Source: Methylosinus sp. Sm6 (GTDB lineage Bacteria; Pseudomonadota; Alphaproteobacteria; Rhizobiales; Beijerinckiaceae). Taken from it: a DNA stretch of 64,000 nucleotides. The stretch covers positions 124,001 to 188,000 of the forward strand of contig NZ_JAINDZ010000002.1 in assembly GCF_019802345.1 (NCBI RefSeq), read 5' to 3'. The notes beneath the pieces were generated by a model that saw only the letters and a program-made list of their open reading frames with translations, was not told the origin of the DNA and did not search any database. How positions within the stretch are numbered: position 1 is the first letter of the stretch; each line of letters starts with the position of its first letter. Positions 42,445 through 50,833 of this stretch are shown in pieces. Both the position numbers and the translations under genes were made by a program.

Positions 42445-44394
42445 TCAAACCGTCTTGAAGACGATTTCGGATTCCTCGGCCTCGGCCCGCGCCCGGAAGG
42501 TCTGAACCGCGTTCGCCTTGAGCTGGTCGTTGCCCTTGAAGCCTTCGTCCAGACAGATGACCTGCAACGGGTTTGCCTCCGCCAGAGCATCGATCAGTTC
42601 CGACGTGATCTCCTTCTCAAGGCAAATGAGCATCGTACCGTCCTGGATAGAGAACACCTCCTTGCCCGCAAGCTTGATCGCTTTGACCTCGGTGGTCAGA
42701 GGGAAGCCGGCCTTGAGCAGCAATTCGTAGAGAACGTCTTCGCTAGTGCTGGCAGCCGAAAGGTGATCGACGTGGAACTCCAACTGTTGAGCAAGTTCGT
42801 CGGTATCGGCAGCACCGTTTCCGTTCCACAGCTTAAAATTGGAGCGGTCGAGGCTTAGCACCTTGAAGCCGAGGTCCGTGTGCCTTCTCCGCTCCAGGTC
42901 GAACATGCCAGCCGGCTGTTCCTGCCACTTCTTGATAACCCGACGAATCCTCTCCTTGCCAATTTCCGCTATGGTACGGAAACCTGCTTTCGCAGCGTTC
43001 GACGTTTCGTCGGTCGGCTCCGGAAGTTGCACGACGATGAACCTCCGGCTGCCGCCGTCCTCGACGTTCTGCTCGATCACCGCCTGCGCTGTGGCGCAGG
43101 AGCCTGCGAAAAAGTCCAGCACGATGTCGCCGGGGCCGTTGCAGGCGTGGTCGATCACCCTGCGGATCAGCTGAACGGGTTTGGGATTGTTGAACACCTT
43201 GCCGGGGATCAATGTGTCAAGGTCTCGCGTCCCCTCGTCGGTGTGGCCGGCATAGTCATGCGCCCAGAAGTTGACGGGTGTGAGCCCCCTTGCTTCTGAA
43301 AGGAACATCTTGATCGACGGGACGGCCGCCCTCCCGTCCGGTCCCCAGTAGAGCCGATTGTCGGCCAATAGCTCATGAAAGGCTTCTTCCGAGCGTCGCC
43401 AGGCATTTGTGGTTGGAAGCACGACGCCGCCGGTGTTCGGATTCTTGAGCGGATAGCAGAGGTTCGGACGGTCCTGCGGGGATGCAGGATTGAGGAATGA
43501 AGCGCCCTTCCAAACGCCCCGCGGATCGTTGTCGGGATTTGTATAGCGCGCATCGGCCTCCTCGGTGCGCGGCAGCAGACTGACCTCAAATGCCTCTGAT
43601 TTAGCGTAGACTAATAGATGTTCAACGACAGTCGTGAAATCGACCGTGTTGTTGCTGCGCGTGTACCGCTTCTGCCAAGCAATGTCGGCCTTGAAATTCT
43701 CCTCGCCGAAAATCTGATCGCACAACTCCCGCAAGCGACTCAATTCGTGGTCGTCGATGGAGATGAAGATAACGCCGTCGTCGCGAAGAAGATTCCGCGC
43801 AAGATAGATGCGCGGGTACATCATATTGAGCCAGTTGGAATGGTATCGCCCAACCGTATCCGTGTTAGTGGAGAAGCGGCGTCCCTCGGCATCGGCCTGA
43901 CTGGTGTAGGCGAGATAAGTCTCTAGTGTTTCCGCATATTTGTCTGGATAGATAAACTCTTGGCCAGTATTGTATGGCGGATCAATATAGATCAGCTTAA
44001 TCTTGTCAAAGTACGCCTTCTGCAAAAGTTTCAGGACTTCCAGGTTGTCTCCCTCGATGAAGACATTGCCGGTGACCTCGAACCCCACCGAGTCGGTGCG
44101 CTTTGGTTTTAGAGTCGCTACGCTCGGCTGCTGAATGATTTTCATGCACTGGGCTTTGCCAGGCCATGACAGACCAAATCGCTCCTGGCCGGCCTCAACT
44201 CTATCGCCCAACGCTCGCTTCAATTGCTCAAAGTCGATCTGTCCCTCGGCGAGGCACTCTGGCAGCGTCTGCGCGAGGAAATTGCGCAAGAGGGCGCGTT
44301 TGCGGTCCGCGACATCGTCGGATGTCAAAGCGAGCCTTGCCGGGCTGCCCGATTCCATGCCGGCGAGCGGCACTTCTTTATCTTCTACAATCAT
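42445..44394 (-). CDS. Type III-like DNA methyltransferase (Mod)
   Basis: A 649-residue beta-class amino-methyltransferase. The catalytic motif IV IDPPYNTG is at about 137-144, and the SAM motif I VLDFFAGSCATAQAV follows later, near 440, which is the beta order. The middle holds a target-recognition region. It probably methylates adenine. I start at 44394 (MIVEDKEVPL), which shares one base with the upstream PLD stop (TGATG). It is paired with Res immediately downstream. Confidence 0.9.
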   Translation of the reverse strand: MIVEDKEVPLAGMESGSPARLALTSDDVADRKRALLRNFLAQTLPECLAEGQIDFEQLKRALGDRVEAGQERFGLSWPGKAQCMKIIQQPSVATLKPKRTDSVGFEVTGNVFIEGDNLEVLKLLQKAYFDKIKLIYIDPPYNTGQEFIYPDKYAETLETYLAYTSQADAEGRRFSTNTDTVGRYHSNWLNMMYPRIYLARNLLRDDGVIFISIDDHELSRLRELCDQIFGEENFKADIAWQKRYTRSNNTVDFTTVVEHLLVYAKSEAFEVSLLPRTEEADARYTNPDNDPRGVWKGASFLNPASPQDRPNLCYPLKNPNTGGVVLPTTNAWRRSEEAFHELLADNRLYWGPDGRAAVPSIKMFLSEARGLTPVNFWAHDYAGHTDEGTRDLDTLIPGKVFNNPKPVQLIRRVIDHACNGPGDIVLDFFAGSCATAQAVIEQNVEDGGSRRFIVVQLPEPTDETSNAAKAGFRTIAEIGKERIRRVIKKWQEQPAGMFDLERRRHTDLGFKVLSLDRSNFKLWNGNGAADTDELAQQLEFHVDHLSAASTSEDVLYELLLKAGFPLTTEVKAIKLAGKEVFSIQDGTMLICLEKEITSELIDALAEANPLQVICLDEGFKGNDQLKANAVQTFRARAEAEESEIVFKTV

Positions 44395-45458
44395 CAGTAC
44401 CAGCCATACAATCTCGTGGGCGTGCGGCCCCACGTGCCAAGCGCGAGCGAACGATCTACAACGTCCATGAGAGGCTGCCCGGGCTTCAATATCTCGAACG
44501 ACAGGACGCCCGCCTCGTCGTGCTCGACGTAGGCAATGCCTGTCTTGTTTGCGCGAGCCCAATCGACCATTGGCGCTGCATTGGGGACGTTCAGGCGAAA
44601 CATACCGTTGTCTTCGTAGAACCTGAACTTGAAGGTGCGGGTGATCCCGTCAGCGCAAAGTATGTCGATGGAGCCATCTTTGGATGGCTTTCCAAAAACT
44701 CTGCGGAGCACAAGCCCGGCCTCTTTGGGAAACTCAACCTGCAAGTTATATTCGCCCGTGAATGACTGAAGCCCCGCCCAGGCAACGGAAGCAGCCGTCT
44801 CCGATATGGCTTTCTCGGCAGTCTTGGGCGGTGTCGCGGTCTTTGGCGGGGTGCCGGCGGCGGTGGTCTTGAGAGACCTGTCCACAACTCCGAGCGTCAC
44901 AAGGTCTTCAGGTCTGCGGTGACGATTCCGAAGCGCGAAATATTTCTCGTAGTCTTTCAGTTTCGCCTTAGTCAGGGGCACACCGAGTTGCCAACAATCA
45001 AGCCAAGCCCGAGCGGCGGAGTCTCGGCTGTGAGGCGCAACGCTCCAAAACGCGCATTCGCCATTCCTGGAGAACGCGCCGAGGCTGAGATTCTGTGATC
45101 CTGCAATGACAAGCGAGAGACCATCGACGCCCTTTGTCTCATCGAAGCTGTTGGCGCCAACGTACAGTTTGGGATGGAAGGTGCCGGGCAGACTGTCAAC
45201 GACTCTAACCCCCCATCCGCTATCCATGGCAGTCTGAAGCGCCTTCGGATGAGTCACACCGTCTTTCGTGTCGGCAACGAGCCTGACTTCGTCGACACCT
45301 CCTTCATCAAGAATGCTCTTCACGAGATTGAATCCCGACGCGGACACATATGCCACGGCGAGGCCCACGACGGACGGCTTGGTGTGCAGGATGTGCTTCC
45401 TAAGAAGCGCCTTGTATGTATTGCCACTAATGCCCGTTGTGACGACTGAACTTGTCAT
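44394..45458 (-). CDS. PLD-like nuclease-fold protein
   Basis: A 354-residue protein. One HKD motif is visible: FHPKLYVG (His95, Lys97), then IAGSQNLSLGAF (Ser121, Asn123) and NGE (133-135), as in PLD-family nucleases that act as dimers. A Lys/Pro/Thr linker near 195-220 joins a C-terminal domain (EYNLQVEFPKEAGLVLRRVF) that may bind DNA. PLD proteins accompany SNF2 helicases in several defence systems, including DISARM. It lies 16 bases after the SNF2 stop and is coupled to Mod. Confidence 0.75.
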   Translation of the reverse strand: MTSSVVTTGISGNTYKALLRKHILHTKPSVVGLAVAYVSASGFNLVKSILDEGGVDEVRLVADTKDGVTHPKALQTAMDSGWGVRVVDSLPGTFHPKLYVGANSFDETKGVDGLSLVIAGSQNLSLGAFSRNGECAFWSVAPHSRDSAARAWLDCWQLGVPLTKAKLKDYEKYFALRNRHRRPEDLVTLGVVDRSLKTTAAGTPPKTATPPKTAEKAISETAASVAWAGLQSFTGEYNLQVEFPKEAGLVLRRVFGKPSKDGSIDILCADGITRTFKFRFYEDNGMFRLNVPNAAPMVDWARANKTGIAYVEHDEAGVLSFEILKPGQPLMDVVDRSLALGTWGRTPTRLYGWY

Positions 45459-45474
45459 TGCGTGTGCGCCCCCA

Positions 45475-48324
45475 TCACACTATCTTAAACCTAATGGCGA
45501 ATAGCTCCTCGTCGGACACGCTCTGTCCGAGGCGCTCTTCCACCTGATCCAGAAGACCGTCCTTCTGAACCTCAATATCCTTCGCGGCGGCGTCATAGGC
45601 GCGCCATGCTTCATCGCGCCTGGCTTCCAGTGCACGGGCCTGCCGTTGCAAGGCCAGCTTATCCGGCAGATTGCCGGTCTGGCGGATCGCCTTCTTGAGC
45701 GCCTTGATCTGCTCGTCCAGCTCTTTCATGTCCGCCTTCAGCCCAGCGCGCTTGTCCTCCGCCCAGTTGTCGAGCTTATCCATTTCCTCGTCGAACCATG
45801 CGGATTGCCGCGCGGCCATGTCGTCCAGGATGGTCTTACGCGCGCTTTCGACGCTCTGCTTGACCGGATCGGACAGGGTCAACTCTGCGGCGCCGTTGAT
45901 ACGGGCTGGAAGCTCGAAGAGGCGCATGGCATCCTTCGGATCGAGCCGTCCACCGTCATCCGTAATCGCCGCCAGAATGATGTGATCCTGATCGTCGGTC
46001 CCGCGTACCGAAACCTTGTGCGCGACGAGCGTACCGCCCCTGCCGACAAATCGCTCGATAGCAACGGCCGTCTGCGGCCATGCCGCGTAATCGAACACGA
46101 CGGACGCGCCGTTGAGCTTGCGCGTCGCGGCCATAGATAAAAGGTGCTGCGCCAGAGGATGGCCGAGCCGATAGCGGTGTCCGTCGATACCGTGACGGGC
46201 CATGAAATAGATGCCCGGCGCGACGTTGATCCCGGCAGGCGAGCCTTTGAGGGTGAAGGTGAAATAGTCGTCGTCGAACTTGGCCTGCTTTCCGAGTTCG
46301 TGCTTTGTCACTGCCCAGAGCATCCGTGCGTAGCGGTCGAGATATTCCTTGCTCTGGCTCATATTGATCTTGAGGCGGTCATGAACCTCGGCATCGAAGT
46401 TTTCGAGGAGCTTACGGCGCGTGTCCTCCATGGTGACGGTAATGTTGGAGTCCATTTCGGTACGCAGCCGTTCGAACTCCGCCTCGATGTCCTCGGTCGA
46501 ACGGCAATTCTGATAGATGGAGACGATGCGCTTCTCGAACTCGACGCCGGATTCGATAGCGCCAAGCACTTCGTCGCTCGCGCCAAACACGCCTGAAAAG
46601 AGCTTGAATTTCTCGGCAAGCAATTCGTACACGCGCTGGTCTGCTGCATTGTTTTTATTGAGGAAATTGACCACTACCACGTCGTAGCGCTGGCCATAGC
46701 GGTGGCAACGCCCGATACGCTGTTCGATACGCTGCGGATTCCAGGGCAGATCATAGTTGACCGCCATGGAGCAGAACTGGAGGTTGATGCCCTCGGCGGC
46801 AGCCTCGGTCGCGATCATGATCGAGGCTTTTTCGCGGAAGTAGTCGACGAGCGCCGCCCGCATGTCGGCGGTACGCAAGCCGGTCACACGGTCGGTTCCT
46901 TTATGGCGTTCGACCCACGCCCCGTAGATCGCCTTGGACTGCGCGTCGGAATTCGAGCCGTTGAACAGGACGAGCTTGCCGTCGTAGCCGTTCGCGCCAA
47001 GCAGGCGTACAAGATATTCCTGGGTGCGCCGGGACTCGGTGAAGATGATGGTCTTTTCGGCCCCGCCCAGTTCCAGCGCCTTGGCGAACCCGGCGCGCAG
47101 CGCGCTGAGGAGCGCTTGCCCCTTGGCGTTTTCGGAAATTGAAACCGCAAGGTCGCGGAAGGCCCGCAGATCGGCGATCTCCCGCTCGATGTTGGCGATG
47201 TCGTCGGGCGTCAGAAGTTCGGATTCTTCGCCTTCTTCTTCCCATTCGTCCGCGACGTCCTCATATTGTTCGTAGTCCTCGGCGATTTCCTCTTCGAGCT
47301 TGTGGCGTAGGTGTTTGTCGTCCCGAAGCTGGCGCTCCAGCTTACGTGCAAGGGAATCGAGCGCACCGGCAATGGCGAAGGTCGAAGACGCCAGCAGCTT
47401 ACGCATGATGAGGGTCATCAGCGAACGCTGGCTCGACGGCAGGGCTTGCAACGAGGGCCGCCGCAGATAATCGGACACCATGTCGTAAAGCTTCTGCTCC
47501 GCCTCGGTCGGCATGAACTCCTGCGGTATGGGGATGCGGTTGGTGTAGCGGATATATTCAAGCACCTGCCGCCGCAAGGTGCGGTGGCAGACGGGCTTGA
47601 GGCGGCCTTTCAGCTCGTCGAAGAGATTATCGCCCGCAAGACGTGCATACTGGGCGCGAAAACTCTTGGCATCGCCGAAGGCATAATCGTCGACCAAGCT
47701 TACAAGCCCGTACAGCTCCATGAGCGAGTTCTGAAGCGGAGTTGCCGTGAGCAGTACCTTGGGGGCGTTGGCAAGCGCGCCTTTCAGCGTCTTGCCGATG
47801 CGATTGTCGAGCCGATAGACATTGCGCAGCCGGTGCGCCTCGTCGATCACCACCAAATCCCACGGGATCACCATCAGCTCGTCGGCATGCCGGGCGGCGA
47901 ACTGGAACGAACAAATGACAAGGGCCTTCTGCTCGAAGGGCCGGCGCATGCCGTCCTTGGCCATCTTGTTGTAATTGCGCGCCTCGAGGATCACCGATGG
48001 AAGAAAGAACTTTTCCGCGATTTCTTGCGCCCATTGTTTACGGAGGTTCGCAGGCGTGACGACAAGGATGCGGCGGCGGCCTTCTGTCCATTTCTGTGCA
48101 AGGACAAGTCCGGCCTCGATGGTTTTACCAAGGCCTACTTCGTCAGCGAGAATTGCGCCCTTGGACATCGGGGACTTGAACGCGAACAACGCCGCCTCGA
48201 CCTGATGGGGGTTGAGGTCGACCTGAGCATCCATGAGAGCGCCAGCCAGCTTCTCGGCATCCGCAACGGAATGCCGCCTGCCCAGTTCATGAGCGAATAG
48301 CTTGGCGTGGTACTCTGTTATCAC
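45475..48324 (-). CDS. SNF2/HepA-type helicase
   Basis: A 949-residue SF2 ATPase. Walker A is DEVGLGKT at 61-68, Walker B DEAH at 161-164, motif III LLTATPLQNS near 205, and motif VI RIEQRIGRCHRYGQ near 545. A C-terminal region of about 350 residues ends in a coiled coil (ELDEQIKALKKAIRQTG). It resembles the SNF2-like helicases of defence islands (RapA/HepA or DrmD-like). These remodel or translocate on double-stranded DNA. The GTG start overlaps the HTH stop (GTGA). Confidence 0.88.
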   Translation of the reverse strand: MITEYHAKLFAHELGRRHSVADAEKLAGALMDAQVDLNPHQVEAALFAFKSPMSKGAILADEVGLGKTIEAGLVLAQKWTEGRRRILVVTPANLRKQWAQEIAEKFFLPSVILEARNYNKMAKDGMRRPFEQKALVICSFQFAARHADELMVIPWDLVVIDEAHRLRNVYRLDNRIGKTLKGALANAPKVLLTATPLQNSLMELYGLVSLVDDYAFGDAKSFRAQYARLAGDNLFDELKGRLKPVCHRTLRRQVLEYIRYTNRIPIPQEFMPTEAEQKLYDMVSDYLRRPSLQALPSSQRSLMTLIMRKLLASSTFAIAGALDSLARKLERQLRDDKHLRHKLEEEIAEDYEQYEDVADEWEEEGEESELLTPDDIANIEREIADLRAFRDLAVSISENAKGQALLSALRAGFAKALELGGAEKTIIFTESRRTQEYLVRLLGANGYDGKLVLFNGSNSDAQSKAIYGAWVERHKGTDRVTGLRTADMRAALVDYFREKASIMIATEAAAEGINLQFCSMAVNYDLPWNPQRIEQRIGRCHRYGQRYDVVVVNFLNKNNAADQRVYELLAEKFKLFSGVFGASDEVLGAIESGVEFEKRIVSIYQNCRSTEDIEAEFERLRTEMDSNITVTMEDTRRKLLENFDAEVHDRLKINMSQSKEYLDRYARMLWAVTKHELGKQAKFDDDYFTFTLKGSPAGINVAPGIYFMARHGIDGHRYRLGHPLAQHLLSMAATRKLNGASVVFDYAAWPQTAVAIERFVGRGGTLVAHKVSVRGTDDQDHIILAAITDDGGRLDPKDAMRLFELPARINGAAELTLSDPVKQSVESARKTILDDMAARQSAWFDEEMDKLDNWAEDKRAGLKADMKELDEQIKALKKAIRQTGNLPDKLALQRQARALEARRDEAWRAYDAAAKDIEVQKDGLLDQVEERLGQSVSDEELFAIRFKIV

Positions 48325-48515
48325 TTGTCGTTGCCCCCTTGCTGCTCCTCAACCTTGCGTCTGATCCACCTTGCAATTTCCTGCCGCTCAAAACGCCATG
48401 ATCCCCCGACCTTGAAACCGGGAACCTTGCCTGCCGAGGCCAGCTTGTAGGCGGTCTTCTCATTGATCTTGAGAAGTTCCGCTACCTCCCGGATCGTCAG
48501 GATTTCGTCGTTCAT
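48321..48515 (-). CDS. AlpA/excisionase-like HTH protein, first gene of the defence operon
   Basis: A 64-residue protein: MNDEILTIREVAELLKINEK, then TAYKLASAGKVPGFKVGGSW and RFERQEIARWIRRK. This is the MerR/excisionase-type winged helix that binds DNA. As the first gene of the seven, it may regulate the operon or serve as a DNA-recognition subunit. The start of the SNF2 gene lies inside its stop. Its promoter must lie within the divergent region shared with hipB. Confidence 0.8.
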   Translation of the reverse strand: MNDEILTIREVAELLKINEKTAYKLASAGKVPGFKVGGSWRFERQEIARWIRRKVEEQQGGNDK

Positions 48516-48810
48516 GCGTCCAAGCCGCAGGTTGATTCGAAAGAGAATAGGCGAAAATTAGAGAAAATCCGAGAGGAAGATCGACACCTTTGCACGCTAT
48601 CGTTGTGGCGCGGTCCGACTGGATCATTCAGGAAAGTCCCTGCCGATAGAGGTCGACGAGCATCTTTGCTGGGGGCGTTCAATGGCCGCATTAGGCGCAT
48701 AGCCTCTACGAGGACGCCTATCGACCGGACGAAATCACAGAAGCGCAATCCGACACGATGCCGGGCGGCATTGCACGATTTAAATACCGGTCACCGAAGC
48801 TACAGCGCAG

Positions 48811-48880
48811 TGTCACCGATCATTTACATATTGACATGTCACCGTACGATGTCATATAGATGTGTGATCGAATGGTGTCA
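48811..48880. promoter_or_regulatory. Six TGTCA-like boxes phased at 13 bp before hipB
   Basis: Boxes begin at 48811 (TGTCA), 48824 (TTACA), 48837 (TGTCA), 48850 (TGTCA), 48863 (TGTGA) and 48876 (TGTCA), each exactly 13 bases after the last. They cover the likely promoter and end 2 bases before the hipB ATG. A HipB-type regulator is the likely binder, by analogy with known hip operators. The rest of 48516-48810 shows no gene. Confidence 0.6.
48831..48860 (+). promoter_or_regulatory. Likely hipBA promoter
   Basis: TTGACA at 48831-48836 and TATAGA at 48855-48860, 18 bases apart, or CATATA at 48853 with 16. It lies inside the 13-bp operator array, so repressor binding would block polymerase. 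Confidence 0.55.
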
Positions 48881-48882
48881 TT

Positions 48883-49179
48883 ATGAATGTCCGAACTGCT
48901 CTCGAACTGGGCGCTGCGATCCGCGAGCGCCGCCGCCAGTTGAACCTCGACCAGGATAGACTGGCGAAGATCGTCGGCGTGAGCCGGAAATGGATCATCG
49001 ACGTCGAGAAAGGCAAGACGCGTGCGGAGATCGGGCTGATTTTGCGTACACTCGACGCCCTGGGGATCAGCGTGTCGCTCGACACAACGGAAACCGGGGT
49101 GTCCGGAGCCAATACCCCCGACGCGATCGAAACGCCCGACATCGACAGCGTCCTTGATCGGACGCGGGATCGCCGATGA
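48883..49179 (+). CDS. hipB: HipB-like antitoxin
   Basis: A 98-residue Xre-family protein. The helix-turn-helix is LGAAIRERRRQLNLDQDRLA, then KIVGVSRKWIIDVEKGKTRA, then a beta-forming LGISVSLDTTE. It represses the operon and restrains HipA. The stop overlaps the hipA start (ATGA). The C-terminal 30 residues look disordered. Confidence 0.85.
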   Translation: MNVRTALELGAAIRERRRQLNLDQDRLAKIVGVSRKWIIDVEKGKTRAEIGLILRTLDALGISVSLDTTETGVSGANTPDAIETPDIDSVLDRTRDRR

Positions 49180-50456
49180 CAGCCGAACTCCTCGCTCTCG
49201 CTAATGGCCGCAAAGTCGGGCGCGTGATCCGCGATCAGCGCGGGCGTCTGGCCTTCGTCTACGAGGAGACATGGCGCGCCGCACAGGGCGCCTATCCGCT
49301 TTCGCTCTCGATGCCGCTCACGGCGGAGAAGCACGGTCATCAGCCGATCGACGCATTCCTGTGGGGGCTGCTGCCCGACAATGAAGCCGTGCTCGCCCGG
49401 TGGGCGCGGCGGTTTCAGGTGTCGGCGCGCAATCCCTTCGCGCTTCTCTCCCATGTCGGCGAGGATTGCGCCGGCGCCGTTCAGTTCGTCCGCCCCGACA
49501 GGGTCGATGCGATCCTCGGCGAGGAGCGTGGCGCTGTGGAATGGCTGAACGAGGCGGACATCGCCGAACGCCTGAGAACCCTTCGGGCCGACCATGCCGC
49601 ATGGCGAGCGCCCAGCGACACGGGGCAGTTCAGCTTGGCGGGAGCCCAGCCCAAGACGGCTCTTCTTTGCGAGAACGGGCGATGGGGCGTCCCGTCGGGA
49701 CGAACGCCGACGACCCATATCCTCAAGCCGCCTACCGGCGAATATGACGGCCATGCCGAGAACGAGCATCTCTGCATGTCGCTCGCCAGCCGGCTCGGCC
49801 TGCTCACGGCGCGTTCACGCGTCCAATGGTTTGGCGACGAGGTCGCCATCGTGATCGAGCGCTATGACCGGGATTGGACAGATTCGGCGATCATCCGGGT
49901 TCATCAGGAGGATTTTTGCCAGGCGCTGGCGATTCCGCCGACGCGCAAATACGAGAATGAGGGCGGGCCGGGCGCACGCATGGCCGTCGATCTCCTGCGA
50001 ACCGTGTCGGGCCGGCCCCAGGAAGATGTGCAACGCTTCGTCGAGGCCGTCATTTTCAACTGGCTGATCGCGGGGACGGACGCGCACGCGAAGAACTATT
50101 CGCTGCTGATCGGCGCCCAAGGGCGGGCGCGGCTTGCCCCGCTCTACGACATCGCCAGCATCCTGCCTTACGGCTTCGATCCCCACCGGGTGCGTCTGGC
50201 GATGAAAATAGGCGACACGTACAAGCTCCGCGACATCGGCGCGCCGCAATGGCGAAAATTCGCCGGGCAGCTTCGGCTGAATGGCGACGAAGTGTTGCAC
50301 CGGATTCGGGAAATGGCGGCGATGCTCCCCGACCATCTGGCGGATGTGCGCCGGACCGCCGAGTCCGACGGAATCGCCCATTCGATCATGGCCAGGCTTT
50401 CTGACGCGCTGACAGAACGCGCCGACCGGTGCCGCAAGGCCATTGGTGAGTTATAG
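49176..50456 (+). CDS. hipA: HipA-like Ser/Thr kinase toxin
   Basis: A 426-residue protein of full HipA length. The N-subdomain has LSMPLTAEKHG and FLWGLLPDNE. The nucleotide loop is FSLAGAQPKTALL near residue 152. The catalytic loop is GTDAHAKNYSLL near 303, and the metal-binding Asp is in LAPLYDIASIL near 325. HipA kinases inactivate glutamyl-tRNA synthetase or similar targets and cause dormancy. All active-site motifs look intact. Its last 24 bases are repeated at 50791-50814. Confidence 0.9.
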   Translation: MTAELLALANGRKVGRVIRDQRGRLAFVYEETWRAAQGAYPLSLSMPLTAEKHGHQPIDAFLWGLLPDNEAVLARWARRFQVSARNPFALLSHVGEDCAGAVQFVRPDRVDAILGEERGAVEWLNEADIAERLRTLRADHAAWRAPSDTGQFSLAGAQPKTALLCENGRWGVPSGRTPTTHILKPPTGEYDGHAENEHLCMSLASRLGLLTARSRVQWFGDEVAIVIERYDRDWTDSAIIRVHQEDFCQALAIPPTRKYENEGGPGARMAVDLLRTVSGRPQEDVQRFVEAVIFNWLIAGTDAHAKNYSLLIGAQGRARLAPLYDIASILPYGFDPHRVRLAMKIGDTYKLRDIGAPQWRKFAGQLRLNGDEVLHRIREMAAMLPDHLADVRRTAESDGIAHSIMARLSDALTERADRCRKAIGEL

Positions 50457-50475
50457 AACGGCGTTCTATCGCTCA
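50433..50475. repeat. hipA 3' end repeat, copy 1
   Basis: This 43-base segment covers the last 24 bases of hipA and the palindrome ATAGAACGGCGTTCTAT after it. It recurs at 50791-50833 with two differences. The palindrome could act as a terminator stem. Confidence 0.75.
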
Positions 50476-50790
50476 TGACAGAAACGGCGGCAGGTTTTTG
50501 AGACGGTGCCCCCGCATGCGTGGGGCCAAGAACAACCGCCTTTCTTGGGTCATCTCATTTCTTGGGGCCCATTCGCCACCCGATAGCCCTTCAGCGAGAG
50601 GGCATTTTATAACTTTCCCGCGCTTGAAGAACGCGAAAGTTATAAATGGCGCTCCGCCTGTCGACGCTGGCGACGGACATAGGCGCCACGGTGCTCAGGC
50701 ATGCCGTGCCCATACATCGCGCACTATCTCTATCCACGCACCTGTCTCTCTGCCGCAAGCGCGCTTGCTCGGCCCGACCCGCGACGGCCA
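50457..50790. other. Gene-free segment between repeats, with a 12-bp inverted repeat
   Basis: No credible gene. TTTATAACTTTC (50606-50617) and GAAAGTTATAAA (50635-50646) form a perfect 12-bp inverted repeat with a 17-base GC-rich loop. The segment is bounded by the two hipA 3' end copies in direct orientation, as if something inserted here and later shrank. Confidence 0.5.
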
Positions 50791-50833
50791 CGCAAGGCCG
50801 TTGGTGAGTTATAGAACGGCATTCTATCGCTCA
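50791..50833. repeat. hipA 3' end repeat, copy 2
   Basis: Matches 50433-50475 in 41 of 43 positions, in direct orientation 358 bases downstream. It carries the same stop codon and a slightly imperfect palindrome. Confidence 0.75.
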
